A stretch of 64,000 nt of DNA from Paramecium sonneborni (lineage: Eukaryota > Ciliophora > Oligohymenophorea > Peniculida > Parameciidae): the NCBI GenBank assembly GCA_905182985.1, contig CAJJDN010000008.1:30987-94986 (forward strand), given 5' to 3'. Under the pieces are notes generated by a model, which was not told where the DNA came from, searched no databases, and saw nothing but the letters and a program-made list of their open reading frames with translations. Positions 37,439 to 48,990 of the stretch are shown here, piece after piece. How positions within the stretch are numbered: the stretch's first letter is position 1; every line of letters starts with the position of its first letter. A program made the translations under genes and the position numbers.

Positions 37439-38636
37439 ATGGGAAAAAAGACTTTGTTGATTCTCACTTTTATTAGTTATGCTTAAATGCATGCAGCCAG
37501 TACTTTGTGGTCATATATGCAAAAATATTTGACTATTGAAAATTACGACAAAAATAAAATGGGTTAAGCATATTTGACCTTCTTATTAACATATGGTATA
37601 GGTATGAATACTATTGGTCCAATGTGTTGTAAAAATAGTTTAAAACACTCAATTGGTATTAGCTGTATGGCAGTAGGCATGTTATTTGCAATTCTTGGAA
37701 TATTGCAAGAGTTTCAACTCTTAACTTTGTAAATTGAAAATTTTAATGAATAGTCCTCTGGTCATAGTATTGATGGCTGTTAATGGTTTAATTATATCTG
37801 CTTGTTATCCTGCTTGTGTAAATGTATTGGGAAATTGGTTTAAAAATCATAAAGTAGGGTTGATTTTGGGATTATGGTCAGGATGTGTAAATGCAGGCGA
37901 TATTTATGGATTAATAATTGGTGATATTGTTATCTAAAGATTTGAAATACCTGTTTATTAGAAGTTAAATTTAAGGAATCAATGAATCGGAATCTACTCC
38001 TCTAATATTAAAATAGAAGAATAAAAATTTAAATATTCTATCAGCTTGGTTAGTTCCAGGAGTTGCTATTTATGCAGTTGGTTATGCATGCCTAAAAGGA
38101 CCTTTCATGGATTTTTAGATTGGCTACCATTTTATTTTTAGTAAAAGGGAGAGAGACTTGAAAACCATTCTTCTTACATTTCTTAAATGTTTGATGTTGG
38201 TTGTTATATTGGAGGAATATTTTTAGGATATTTAGGAGATAAATATAAAAGACGTGCTTGTTATTTTGTGCCAAGTTTATTATTGGCTATGAGTTCTATG
38301 TTAGTAATAAGATTTTGTTTGGATTTAATTGTCTGGCCTTATTATCTTTTTATTTTAGCTATTGGTATCTTTTAAGGAGGACCATATAATAATATTTCAG
38401 GTGTCATTTCGATCGAACTAACTAAATAGTTTGAAAATGATAAAACAGCTATATCAACTTTATCATCTTTAATTGAAAGTACGGGAACTCTTACAGCTGC
38501 TATGTTTTAGGTAATCATTCCAAGAATTGGTGATGAACATTTATTTACATTCTTATGTCTTATAACATTATTAGCAGAATTAGTTTGTTGTGTTCTTTTA
38601 TTTAAAGAACTTAAAACTAAAAAAAGATCTAAATGA
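37439..38636 (+). CDS. SLC37-like MFS transporter with apparent frameshift
   Basis: Polytopic MFS protein: MGKKTLLILTFISYAQMHAA, MGQAYLTFLLTYGIGMNTIG, VNVLGNWFKNHKVGLILGLW, SGCVNAGDIYGLI, then AWLVPGVAIYAVGYACLK, and in the second half FLDWLPFYF, MFDVGCYIGGIFLGYLGDKY, SLIESTGTLTAAMFQVIIPR. The GNWF...GLI.G.W..... motif and D-rich loop are those of SLC37 sugar-phosphate/phosphate exchangers. A 25-nt TAG intron is at about 37732-37756 and another junction near 37920-37940 is less certain. Between CLK and FLDWLPF (about 38090-38120) the frame must change by one base with no usable intron. The C-terminus ends KELKTKKRSK. Confidence 0.7.
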
Positions 38637-38671
38637 TATTATGGTGTATTATAATTTAAATTTATACAATA

Positions 38672-39698
38672 TCATTATTCCTATTATGCTGCAAGGGCTG
38701 CTTCTTTTGCTCTCTCTTCTTCTTCTTAAAGTCTCTTTTACTCTACCTCTCTGTCATATTTGTCTTTTGCAAATGAAAATGCTTTTTCTTTTAGCTACTT
38801 TGTCACAAAGATATTATTTATTTTCTCTAATCTAACCATTTAATTAATTGTATCCAATAGATAATTTGGACTTTTTGATTCAAAAGGGTTACCTTTGTAT
38901 AGAAGCCTTTTTAAATTCGGTAAAGTTTGCAATTTGCTTATTTCATCAAATTTATCTATTTTGTTTTCTCTAATATCAAAATGAACAATGTTTTCCAAAA
39001 CTGGGAATGTTTCATCAAATCCTTCAATCTATATTAGTCATATATTAATACCAAGTTTTTTCTTAATTATAAAATTTGAATAGAAGTCAATAATTCAACG
39101 CCTTGAATAGCCTTGATTTTATTTTCGCTTAATTTAAGTTCTTTCAACTCAGGTAAATTTTAAAATTAAGTTAAGGCAGCAATTTTATTTCTCTTCAAGA
39201 AAAATTACCTTAATTTAGGATTACCATCAAAGGTATCCATTTTTTCAATCTTATTATCATTAAGATTAAGTTATATTAATGGAACTTTGATAGGACCTAA
39301 TTCAACTAGTTTATTTGAAGCAGCATTAAGATATTTAAGAGATTTGAATGCTTCTTCATTAGCAAGTGATTTCAAATCCTTAATATTGTTACCTTCAACA
39401 TTTAATCTAATCAAGAACGGCAGTTATGAAACTAGATAGTAAAAAGAATACGTTGCACAATTTCAGTAATATTATTGCCACTTAGATCTATTGATTCAAT
39501 ATATTTATAATTTCCAAAGGTTTGAGTCAAAACATCTACATTTTTTTGATTTAAATTCAAGATAGTGAAATGATATCCACTATTATCTTAAACCATTTTA
39601 AATCCTGATAGATTATTCATAATGAGTTCTTCAAAATTGATTTTAGATTTAGATTCTTCCTGTTGTTTTGGTTGTTTCTTAGCTTCTTTCTTAGACAT
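38672..39698 (-). CDS. leucine-rich-repeat protein, LRRC23-like
   Basis: MSKKEAKKQPKQQEESKSKI, a short N-region, then at least seven LRRs (SIDLSGNNITEI, RLNVEGNNIKDL, YLNAASNKLVEL, QLNLNDNKIEKM, FFLKRNKIAAL, ELKLSENKIKAI, LRKNLIEGF, HFDIRENKIDKF), an LRR cap LYKGNPFESKSPNYLLDTIN and a charged coil tail (REVEQKRLQEEEERAKEAAL). The order and the terminal helix resemble LRRC23, a radial-spoke component of cilia; other cytosolic LRR proteins are possible. Two introns of 20 and 23 nt. About 325 residues. Convergent with the transporter at 35 bp. Confidence 0.78.
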
Positions 39699-39737
39699 AT
39701 AAAATAAATATTAATATATATTATTATGTTTAATAAA

Positions 39738-40617
39738 TCAAAACAATCTCTATTTAGCTTCATCTCCATCTCCTACTAATCCTTTTTATTATGCAAATTG
39801 ATAATGTAAATCAACTACATCAAGTCCATCATGTACTTTAGTCCATCCATTTTAATGAATATGATAAACTTAAATAAATATTAATAATTCTTACCTCTAA
39901 CTACACCACCAGAAGCAGTATCTCTATGTGTTGCATGATAGATTGCTCTAATGCCTAATTCTACTGCTTCATTAACAGACATATCATATTTATAATGATT
40001 ATCCAAAACACCATAAGCATAAGTACTACCACTTCCAACAGAGAATATATCTCCTTTCAATCTCATACCATCATTATCTATATAATATAAATGTTGCCCA
40101 GATAGATCAGTTCCTGCTATCATACAACCCATAGATAAACCAGAATTTTTATAACCTATTAAAATTCCCTAAAGGAATTTAGAAGCTGCTGCAACACTTA
40201 ATTTACTACCATTTTTTAATTCATATGTTCTACAATGATTAGCTAAATATGCTAACCAATATTAACAATCTGCTGCACCTCCTGCCATTGTACCTATATT
40301 ATTTCAAAAATATTTATACCTAATAAATATTCATTTATTTCAATCACCTTTCGCACTTATTCACTACTCAAAAAACTACCCATACTAGCTCTTGAATCTA
40401 CTGCTATTAAGATGCCTTCTTTAAATACAAATCCCAATGTTGTTGTTCCGTGTTTGAAATTATTTAATTTATTTCCTCCATTTGTTTAGGTAGGACCATT
40501 TAAACTTTTGTATATTACTTAAGGTGCACTAGGCATTCTTAAAGTATTAATTTCATCTTTGTCTTCTTTTTAATAGGTGTGAGCTAAACCAAATGTTGAA
40601 GGATCGAAATCAATCAT
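39738..40617 (-). CDS. 20S proteasome subunit beta-5
   Basis: Propeptide of about 65 residues, then the mature catalytic start [20 protein letters not shown] with Thr1 after Gly, [109 protein letters not shown] and [17 protein letters not shown]. Asp17/Lys33 positions (AVDSR, VRKV) are kept, so it is the chymotrypsin-like active subunit. Two introns: 26 nt TAG before TMAGG and 26 nt with AAG acceptor at 39869-39894. About 275 residues. Confidence 0.95.
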
Positions 40618-40750
40618 TTTAATATTTTAATTAAATAATCATCCTTATCTCAAGAAATATTATTAAATACTCTTTAACGCTCTGAGTTACAAATTGTGTT
40701 AAATTGAGAATTAAATTATACATATATTTTAAATATATATACTATATATT

Positions 40751-41397
40751 ATGAAAAACAATCATCATCGAAGAACAAAATCAACTGGCAACTACTTTTC
40801 GAATTAATGTGAATTTCTTGTTTAAGATGATGATGATGATAACAATGAAACAAGAGCAATTATTAAAAAAATATAACAATAACCTATTCTACATCATTAG
40901 ATAGTTGAAAAACTAGATGATTAAAATTATGGATTGTTCAATACTATGTTTAATTTTGGGCAAATGAAGTATAAACCAAAACATTCTTTAGACTTAAGCA
41001 CAATTACAGAGTGCAGTTGTAACGAATTCATAATATTCATAGCTACACCTTCAGCTAAAGATGCTTAACCTAAACACAGAAAATGTGGCAGTCAATAATA
41101 ATAGGTGAACAAATAGCCAGCACGTCATCATCATAGTCAAAGTCTACAAATTCATAGACTCGAATACGAATTGGAGTAAATGAAGGCATAATAAGCTGAA
41201 ATCTAAAGTGTGAACATGATGCTAATTATTGAAATTCACAAATCAAGATAAGAGCTCTAGATATCTTAATAAGTATATTCTCATTTTCATTTTAGAAAAA
41301 TGAACTTATCCTTTAACGAATAAGAAAACTAGAAAAGATGTTAAGAGAAGATAAAAAATTATCCTGTATAACTAACGACACTCTTGAATTTTCCTGA
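40751..41397 (+). CDS. uncharacterised His/Gln-rich coiled-coil protein
   Basis: Starts MKNNHHRRTKSTGNYFSNQC, has an Asp run (QDDDDDNNETR), NYGLFNTMFNFGQMKYKPKH, a basic His-rich patch PARHHHHSQSLQIHRL and a coil LEYELEQMKAQQAEIQSVNM. A 23-nt TAG intron near 41271 joins ISQQ to KNELILQRIRKLEKMLREDK and a TGA. A 24-nt GTAACG...TAG segment (41019-41042) may be a second intron; retention leaves the frame open, so both readings are possible. No family recognised. Confidence 0.65.
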
Positions 41398-41571
41398 GAA
41401 AAATACTCATTTTTGTTAAACATTTATATAAAAATCATATTCTTGAATCATTATGACTAACATATATGAACTTTATTTAGTTTATTTTGATTACGTATTA
41501 TAGGAAGAAAAACTGTGAATTAAAAGACAATTATATAATATTTTCTATCATAATGACATATCTACAAAATT

Positions 41572-44476
41572 TCATTAGGATTGGTATTAATAGGTACATT
41601 CATAATAAGATTTCTCTTTTTATTTTGAGTAATCATTTTAACCAGATGGTATATTTGGAGTTTTAGAACTTTCTGTTACTCCAAAAATACTCAAAGCTTC
41701 TGATTGAAGTATACCATGGAAATCACTTATTTAAACATTATTAATCTCATTCTTAATCTCTATAATTTCCTAAATTTAATTTTCAATAGCATACATTAAA
41801 TTCATAATTTCTATTAAATATTTTATCCCATAAAAATTCATCATTATTTTAATAATGTAATATCAATCGATCCTTCAAGTTATCTAAATCATACCTCTGT
41901 TATTCAATCAAATGTTAAATTTATTCATTTAATTTTATAACACTATCAATACCTTAATTGTAGAATAATATTCCATCTACACAACCAATGCTTTTAAAAC
42001 TCACTTATATTGCTTATTATGATTCAAAATGTAATTATAACAGTAATAATGCTGATAATGATAAATAATCTCTTTTTCCAACGGAAAAGTATTTTAGTAC
42101 AGCATTTTGTTTTTATTTGGCTGGCAATTTAATAATGTGTATTAAATTTTTATCTATTTATAATGTTTTTGTAATTGTTTCTATATCATTAGGATGATAT
42201 TCTTAAACTAATTATTTTGCATTTTAAATATCTATGTTTCCACTAATAAATGCTGTATACTTACTCTCTGAAAACATATCAGTTAAAAACTGTGAGAATT
42301 CATTAAATTTTAAATCTTAAAACTCTCTAATGATATCTGCTGGATCGTTTACAGGTCTCAACATAAGTTTTGGTAGCCAATATTAAATTAGATAAAATTG
42401 AGTTTTTTAGAAGTAATATTCTTAAAATTGATTTTTTAAATTATCTTTAATACTCTTAAATTTAGATTCATCTTTAATTTCTTTTATATTTGATAATAAC
42501 TAATTTTTCACTGCTTCGAATGTTAAGCTCCATCCTGATAACATAAATGAGAGTCCTTTAAGACTACTTTCTACTTAAAAATTAAAACCAGCCGAAACTG
42601 CATCTAAATTTGATTCTTCTATGTACATTTAAGCAACTTTTAATATTGCTTTCGATTTTGCTATGCTATAACCATTAATTGGTTTATAAAATAAAATTCC
42701 AAAAAAAGCTCTGTTAGTCTAATTATCATATTACCACCACAACTCTTAAGATATCTATAATGGAGTTAAAATTGGTATTAGATAATTTTTTTAAGTTTAA
42801 TCTAAATCTAATGGGACATATGGACTCAAAGGTTTATATCCAGGGTCTATTTCATTTGGAGAATCATTGTTAATTTAAGGTTCTGATAGAGTAATATTTA
42901 GAGGAATAATTTAATTAGTTGTATAAAAATTATAATTTGGTTATTCAATTGGAATGTATTGAGAGAGATTGGGCAATTTTAATTTTGAAATTAATTCCTC
43001 ATCTAAATTTGAAACATTAGTATAATCTAATAATATGTTAGAATATTCGATTGAATCTACTTTTTTATTAACGAAATTAGAGTTTAAGAATTCTTCTTTA
43101 TTTAAAGTTTTTAATTCTTAATAGATAAATTATCCTTATTAAATAATAATGACCCCTGATTAGATATTATCAATTATTGCATTGAGATCCTTTTTAGAAA
43201 ATTCTTTATCTTCAACATATTTTTGATAGAGAATTTATAGATTGTAAAAGTCTTTATGACAATTCAATAATGTTTTTTCATTCTACCTTTTTAAAAATGA
43301 TGCAAAATTATAGATTGCATTAGCTAATGTGATGCTATCTTAATCACATTCTTAAATATTAATTGCTAAGAATTCAAAATCTAGAATTTCAAATTAACAT
43401 TAGAGAATATTTTGTAAAGAATTTTATGTTTTTTACAACAACAAATGCTTAAAAAATTCATCTTGTTTTGCTGTATAAATTAAGATGGTAGATGTTTGAT
43501 TGGAATTGATTCTAATCTGATTGAATAGAATAGGTTCTAGATCCCAAGAATCAATAATGTATGTTCCAAATTCTTTTTCCAATAATTCAGTATCTGAAAC
43601 TATCATATAAATTTCTTGATTTGAGAATGAAGATTCAATAGTCAATCTAATTGGATTAGAGATTAATTTTAAGTCAATATAATTTTATAAATCCTAAATC
43701 TACATAGGCTCGGTCATGATTTCATTATTTAATGAGATTGCATCTAAAACTCTATCAATTTTAGAAATGAGATCAAGATCTTCAGTTTAAATATTTTGAT
43801 TGTTAATATTATCTAGATCATCTTGAGTGTATTCTCTGACAAGTGAATCTGCAAAGTTTCTAATACAAGTTTCCAATAATTCGTTTTTAAAGTGAATAAT
43901 TATTGTACTCGTGTATGCTCTCTAAATCAATTATGCTTAAGAACACTATTGTTTTAATAGCAAATTCATAAATAATGTATTGTATTCATCATCATGATAA
44001 CCATGATAGATAACAAATTACAAAGTAGCTATTTAGACCTATTTTTCTTAAACAATCAAAGTTAAACCATTTTTAAATTGCCAACCTTATAATTATCCTT
44101 CATTCCATGGTTCAGCTTCAAATATTAATTCTTCAAATTGTTCTTCTTCTGGTTCTGGAATTATATCATCAAATTAAGTAACATCTTCAGGACTAGTTAA
44201 AAATTGCATGATGTCTTAATCTTCTTTATCTAGAACTACAGTACTATCAATATCATCAATATTTTCAATTTCATTTACATTCAATTTATCTATCTAAGGT
44301 ATGGAAGATTATTTATGATTTGCTAGAGCATACTTAAATACAAGGAAGACTAAAAAAATAAGAATAATAAGTTAGATAATGTAACAAAGAGTGGAAAGGA
44401 TGCCACGTGTTTCAGGATCTTTAGGTTTTTTCATATGTTGCTGTACTAATCCTTAATTTTCTTCATCCATTTGCAT
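41572..44476 (-). CDS. membrane-anchored M16 (insulinase-like) family protein, probable pseudopeptidase
   Basis: About 960 residues. N-terminal cytosolic MQMDEENQGLVQQHMKKPKD, one membrane helix LCYIIQLIILIFLVFLVFKY, acidic linker (EDVTQFDDIIPEPEEEQFEE), then an insulinase-like architecture: first domain WQFKNGLTLIVQEKQVQIAT, LQFVIYHGYHDDEYNTLFMN, and a middle domain YVPLDLDQTQKNYLIPILTP, LQISQELWWQYDNQTNRAFF, LDAVSAGFNFQVESSLKGLS, FMLSGWSLTFEAV. The middle part fits the IDE/nardilysin middle domain (asymmetric F..P, A...L.F, G....L). The catalytic HxxEH expected in the first domain is absent. A 25-nt TAG intron lies near the C-terminus. Start codon is 7 bp from the divergent ERD2 start. Confidence 0.72.
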
Positions 44477-44483
44477 TAATTAA

Positions 44484-45208
44484 ATGTTTAATCCATTTCG
44501 ATATATTGCTGATTTTCTACACTTGTTATCATTTCTGATACTTATTTTAAAAATCCGTAAAACAAGGAATTGCTTAGGTAGCTAATGAATAAATATAATA
44601 GGATTATCATACAGAACTTAAGAAATCTATCTTGCAGTGTTCTGTGTCAGATATATTGATCTATTCATGTATTTTGTATCGGTATACAATACCTCAATGA
44701 AATTACTTTACATTAGTAGCACAGTTTTCATAATATACCTAATGAAATTCAAGAAACCATATTGTCTAGTATTTCTAATAGCTAATTAATATAGTCTTAT
44801 GATTCAGCAAGTGATGATTTTCCACATTATAAATTCATATACACAGGAGCAGCTGTCTTAGCTTTACTTGTCCATACTGATTTGGCACCATTTGAATTAG
44901 GATGGTCATATAGTATTTGGTTGGAAGCATTAGCAATTATACCGTAATTACATATGTTACAAAAGATTAAAGATGTTAATATCAATTATTATATTTAGGT
45001 TGAAAACATTACATCCAATTACGTAGGAGCTCTAGGAGTTTATCGTTTCTTCTACATCGTTAGTTGGATTTACAAATATTCACTCACTGGAGATGTTTGT
45101 TGGACATCACTTTTAGGAGGAATTGTTTAAACTATTTTATATGCAGATTTCCTTTACTATTATATCATTAGTCTAAAATCAGGAAAAGGTATGTCTCTAG
45201 GAGTTTGA
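44484..45208 (+). CDS. ERD2: ER lumen protein-retaining (KDEL) receptor
   Basis: Seven-helix receptor: MFNPFRYIADFLHLLSFLIL, LKIRKTRNCLGLSYRTQEIY, AVFCVRYIDLFMYFVSVYNT, SMKLLYISSTVFIIYLMKFK, lumenal DDFPHYKFI, LELGWSYS-type PFELGWSYSIWLEALAIIPQ, LHMLQKIKDVNINYYIQVEN, YVGALGVYRFFYIVSWIYKY, CWTSLLGGIVQTILYADFLY and SLKSGKGMSLGV. It retrieves K/HDEL proteins from Golgi to ER. Introns: 24 nt at 44578-44601 and 26 nt after PYCL, both TAG. Full family length (about 225 residues) with the canonical N-terminus, so the start is firm. Confidence 0.95.
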
Positions 45209-45364
45209 GATTTGTGATTATTACAATATTGAAAGCAGTTTAAATTAATACCATTTAAATATACTCTATTTAGACTATGTCTCTTCTTTTATCATACAAT
45301 TAATTATGCTTACGTGGCAATCTGGAATTATTATATAATTAAAATCTAGAATTCATTAAATTAA

Positions 45365-46201
45365 TCAAATTAATCTACAAACACATTTCTTTTCAAATTC
45401 AAATACTTTACCATTCTCCAACTTAACCTACACTCTTTTCTTTTCTTTCTTTTCTATAAATTATCCTATTTCTCCTTTATATTCTCCCTTTATTATACAA
45501 ACTCTTCCTCCTTTTTTTGGCAGTGTAACTTTTACATCCTTTTCTTTTAAATCCTCTATTAATTCTCCATTACTTCCCAAAGCAGTAAATGAATACTCAT
45601 CTTAAACATCAGATATCGAAATATTCTTATTATAAAATTTTCCACCCATATAATGCTTATTCTTTACCTTTACCACAATCCCTGATGTTATCCATTTTAA
45701 CTATTTTTCACATTTACTTTTTGATCTACTTCTACTTTTATCTTCTTTGTATTACTTTTCATCGATAAACTAATCATTTTAAATTTTTATTTTTTCTCCA
45801 TTACTTTTGAGTTCAACTAAAAAACTATCACTCTATCCTTGAGTTTTTATTACTTCAAGTACAACACCTCTCATTTTTTTATATTTTCCATTTAAAATCA
45901 CAATTTGTTTAAATTTTTAATTTTCCTACTTCTCCTTCTCCCCAATATATTTATATGTTTTCATTGGATTCACTCCTAGACCTTCTCTATCCCCTCTTGA
46001 TTGAAACTCTATTGGCTTTAATAATGCTGTTTTTTTTTAAGGATTTTTCCCTATGGGTTACCCCTCTTAGAAACCCATCTTTTAGAGTAAATTCTAAGCA
46101 AATTAATAAACTGGAGCTTTGCTATATGTTTCTTCGGTATTATTTGGCTTGCTTGATAGTGTGAAATTTTTTCTCTCTTAAACTGGTACATCATTTATCA
46201 T
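45365..46201 (-). CDS. G-patch and KOW protein (GPKOW/SPP2-like)
   Basis: A 278-residue intronless frame. MINDVPVQERKNFTLSSKPN, then a G-patch NLLQKMGFQEGQPIGKNPQK leading to KPIEFQSRGDREGLGVNP, a first KOW-like turn (VILNGKYKKMRGVVLEVIKT), a basic Ser/Arg linker, KWITSGIVVKVKNKHYMGGK and a last KOW (CIIKGEYKGEIGQFIEKKEK). In other eukaryotes GPKOW/Spp2 recruits the spliceosomal DEAH helicase Prp2/DHX16. A nine-A run near 46030 does not break the frame. Confidence 0.85.
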
Positions 46202-46300
46202 ATTTATTAAATTATATTTATGTTTTTAAGAAAGTCTTTTTAATACTTAAGTAATTAGGTTGCTCGATCTAAATTGGGTTAACTATAATATCAAGGAATC

Positions 46301-47431
46301 ATGATGAAAGTACCTTAAGAAATGCAAAAAGAAGAAAATTTTGAAGAAGATAGATTAGTGAAAGCATTTTTCACAAAAAATCATGATTAAATTAAAGTAT
46401 ATGGGCATTCTCAGAAATAATTGAATGAAAAAAGTAGTTCACCTAGAAACTCTTGGTATAAGGTGGTTTTACCATTTAAAAGTAATCCTGAACTGAGTTT
46501 TAAATTTAGAAGATTTTACACTAATCAAGTAAGAATTGGTCGTTTGTTGGAATTGATGGATTATATAGCATCTACAGTTTCCTATAATTATATTTTACCA
46601 AGTAGTGGTGCCACAATGGTAACTGCAATGGTAGATAATATAAATTTTTTTGGAAAGATATCAGCAGATTAAGATCTTGAAATTTAAGGATATGTAACTT
46701 ATGTTGGTAATTCATCAATTGAAGTGTATATTGATGTAATGTAAGAGGGAGTAGTAAATGTTTCAGCAAATTTTCTAATGGTAGCAAGAGATGGCAAAGA
46801 TCATTCAAAAGCCTACAAAGTTCCTACAATGGATTTGGATGGAGAAAGAGATAAGGAAACAGCAGAACTTAGAAGTTATTTAGGAAAACATAGGCAAGAA
46901 AAAAGAAAATAATAAAAAGATAGAGGTCTTGATAGAAAAGCTCCAAGTTAAGAAGAAATAAATGAGTTACATAAATTTTTTATGAATCCTCCATCTGATA
47001 TTACTATAGATGAAACTCAAATTGAGAAGACACTTTTGATGCATATTTAAGACAAAAATCTTCATGGCAAAGTATTTGGAGGGTTTGTTATGAGAGAAGC
47101 CTTTGAACTTGGTTGGTTAAATGCATATCTTCATGTCAAAGGATAAGCATTCCCATAAATTATACATATTGATGACATACAATTTCTTGCCCCTGTTGAT
47201 ATTGGTAGTGCCTTATAAGTTTAAAGCAGAATTACAGCTGTTAAAGATACGATTATGCATATTGAGGTTAATTGTTATAAAATAAGTCCAAACTAATAAA
47301 AAATAAGATCTAATGATCTTCATTTGACTTTAAATGTTCCAGGCATCTTGATACCTTAAGTTCAACCTAAAACATACAATGAAGGTATGTAATGGCTTAA
47401 TGCTTGTCGTCGTATGCATTATACTATTTGA
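46301..47431 (+). CDS. acyl-CoA thioesterase, ACOT9-like double hotdog
   Basis: A 376-residue intronless frame. First hotdog (RRFYTNQVRIGRLLELMDYI, ATMVTAMVDNINFFGKISAD, VTYVGNSSIEVYIDVMQEG), linker ELRSYLGKHRQEKRKQQKDR, second hotdog (NLHGKVFGGFVMREAFELGW, HIDDIQFLAPVDIGSALQVQ, VKDTIMHIEVNCYK). ACOT9/BFIT enzymes hydrolyse acyl-CoA, often in mitochondria; here no clear mitochondrial presequence is visible at the chosen Met. Confidence 0.88.
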
Positions 47432-47550
47432 ACAGATATATTTTGCATGTTTATTCTTATATAATCATTATAATAACATATTTCTATTATCTAACAAAAA
47501 AGATTTCAAAAAAAACTAAAATAAAAAGGAACACAAATATATATTTAATT

Positions 47551-48107
47551 TCAATATTTTTCAACCTTCGGCTATTATTTTTTACTTGTTGGCTGTTAAA
47601 CTTGCATTGCCATCATTTCTTGCATTTCTTACATTTATTATTATTATTGTTATTGCATTCTTCTCATTTCTTCTCTCATTTACATTTTAAGCATTCCTAC
47701 TTCTGCTAATTATATGAAGCCTAAGATAATGCCTCCAAATATTGCATTTCTAAGTGCAATTCTAGTACCAGCTATCATTATTATTTAAGGATAATACCTC
47801 TAATTGCTAAAAATCCACCTGTAAATGCTCCAGCTATTATAGGATTAAAATAATCTTATTTGTTTCTCAGATGCATAAGAGTACAATCTGTGATACTAAA
47901 TAATCCTCCCCAAAGAGCAAAAGATCCTCCCAAAATTGGAGCTCTTCTTTTTAATAATTAGATTCCTCCAAAAAATCTCTCTTTCTTCGGAGCAAATGAC
48001 ATGCCTTTTAAGAAATAGAATATGCATCCAGCAAAGCATCCCATCGAGAAAGCTCCTCCAAAATCATCAATGATTCTGTAAGGACACGGTTATTCACGCA
48101 TAGCCAT
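47551..48107 (-). CDS. Tim17/Tim22/Tim23-family translocase subunit
   Basis: Starts [94 protein letters not shown], four helices with GxxxG packing and the PRAT signature (GG..FALW.G..S..DC....R...D..N..iaGa.tG). It closely follows Tim17 order, suggesting the presequence translocase subunit. The C-tail is Gln/Met-rich (a run of seven Gln, then [11 protein letters not shown]). One 26-nt TAG intron. About 175 residues. Confidence 0.9.
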
Positions 48108-48186
48108 CTTAATTCTGGTTAAAATTTATTAATTAAATGATATTCATTAATTAAAATTATTAAGTAATAGTAATAATAGAAGGGGA

Positions 48187-48816
48187 TCATCTTTTATGGG
48201 CTAAAGTTCTGATCCTACACTCAGTACGAATCCTACTGTTTGATCTCAAAACAGGATTGTTTGGTTCACTCTTTTTCTTTTGGTGGCTAATTATTTATTT
48301 ATGTTTCCTATGATTGTTTCGATTTCTAAAATATTCCCAATATTTATCATAATTTTAATCTTGCCCTATATCATATTTTTAAGAAAAATCTGGCAAATTT
48401 TATAATGGTAAAATTTTTTTGAATTTATAGTAATGCAGTTTTATCTTATTTACTAACTTTTGAGTTTCAAATGCTAATTCTTCTTCAGAGATATATTCTC
48501 TTCTATTTGGATATGTCTCAAAACGTATTTTATAAAGCATTTGTAATTAATCTGTGGGAGATAATTTTTCGTAATCACCTAAATGAATTCCCTTTAACAA
48601 TATCTCATCATTATCGAACACATCGTGTTCTGAGTTAGATGAATCTGAATCTGAATTTACTTCTGTTGGGAAAATCTCTTATTTCTTTGATTTTTTAAAC
48701 ACATTATTCATAAACTCTGTATCAATAAATTTAATAGGTTTCAATCTAATGTTCAACAACCTTGGTGAAGTTTTTTCGGAATCTAAAGTTGAGGTAGATG
48801 ATTTTCTTGAATTCAT
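48187..48816 (-). CDS. uncharacterised protein
   Basis: A 209-residue intronless frame: MNSRKSSTSTLDSEKTSPRL, acidic Ser patch NSDSDSSNSEHDVFDNDEIL, KLSPTDQLQMLYKIRFETYP, NRREYISEEELAFETQKLVN, and a basic tail (HRKHKQIISHQKKK ... RTECRIRTLAHKR). No family recognised. Confidence 0.68.
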
Positions 48817-48990
48817 AAATAAATTTTATTTCTCAAATTTTTATTATAATTATAATAATCTTATTAAATACTATTTTCTTTTTCAATAACTCACATCTTA
48901 ACTTATCTATGTCTTTCCTTCAATTTTATCATAAAAACTCTAACTTTATTGAAATTAGTTTAATTTGCTTTAGAAACGAATCAATTTTAA

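Noticed and set aside
46025..46045. Apparent frameshift at a nine-A run in the G-patch/KOW gene
   Set aside because: I had followed the wrong upstream frame. The frame with LLQKMGFQEGQPIGKNPQ is continuous through the run.
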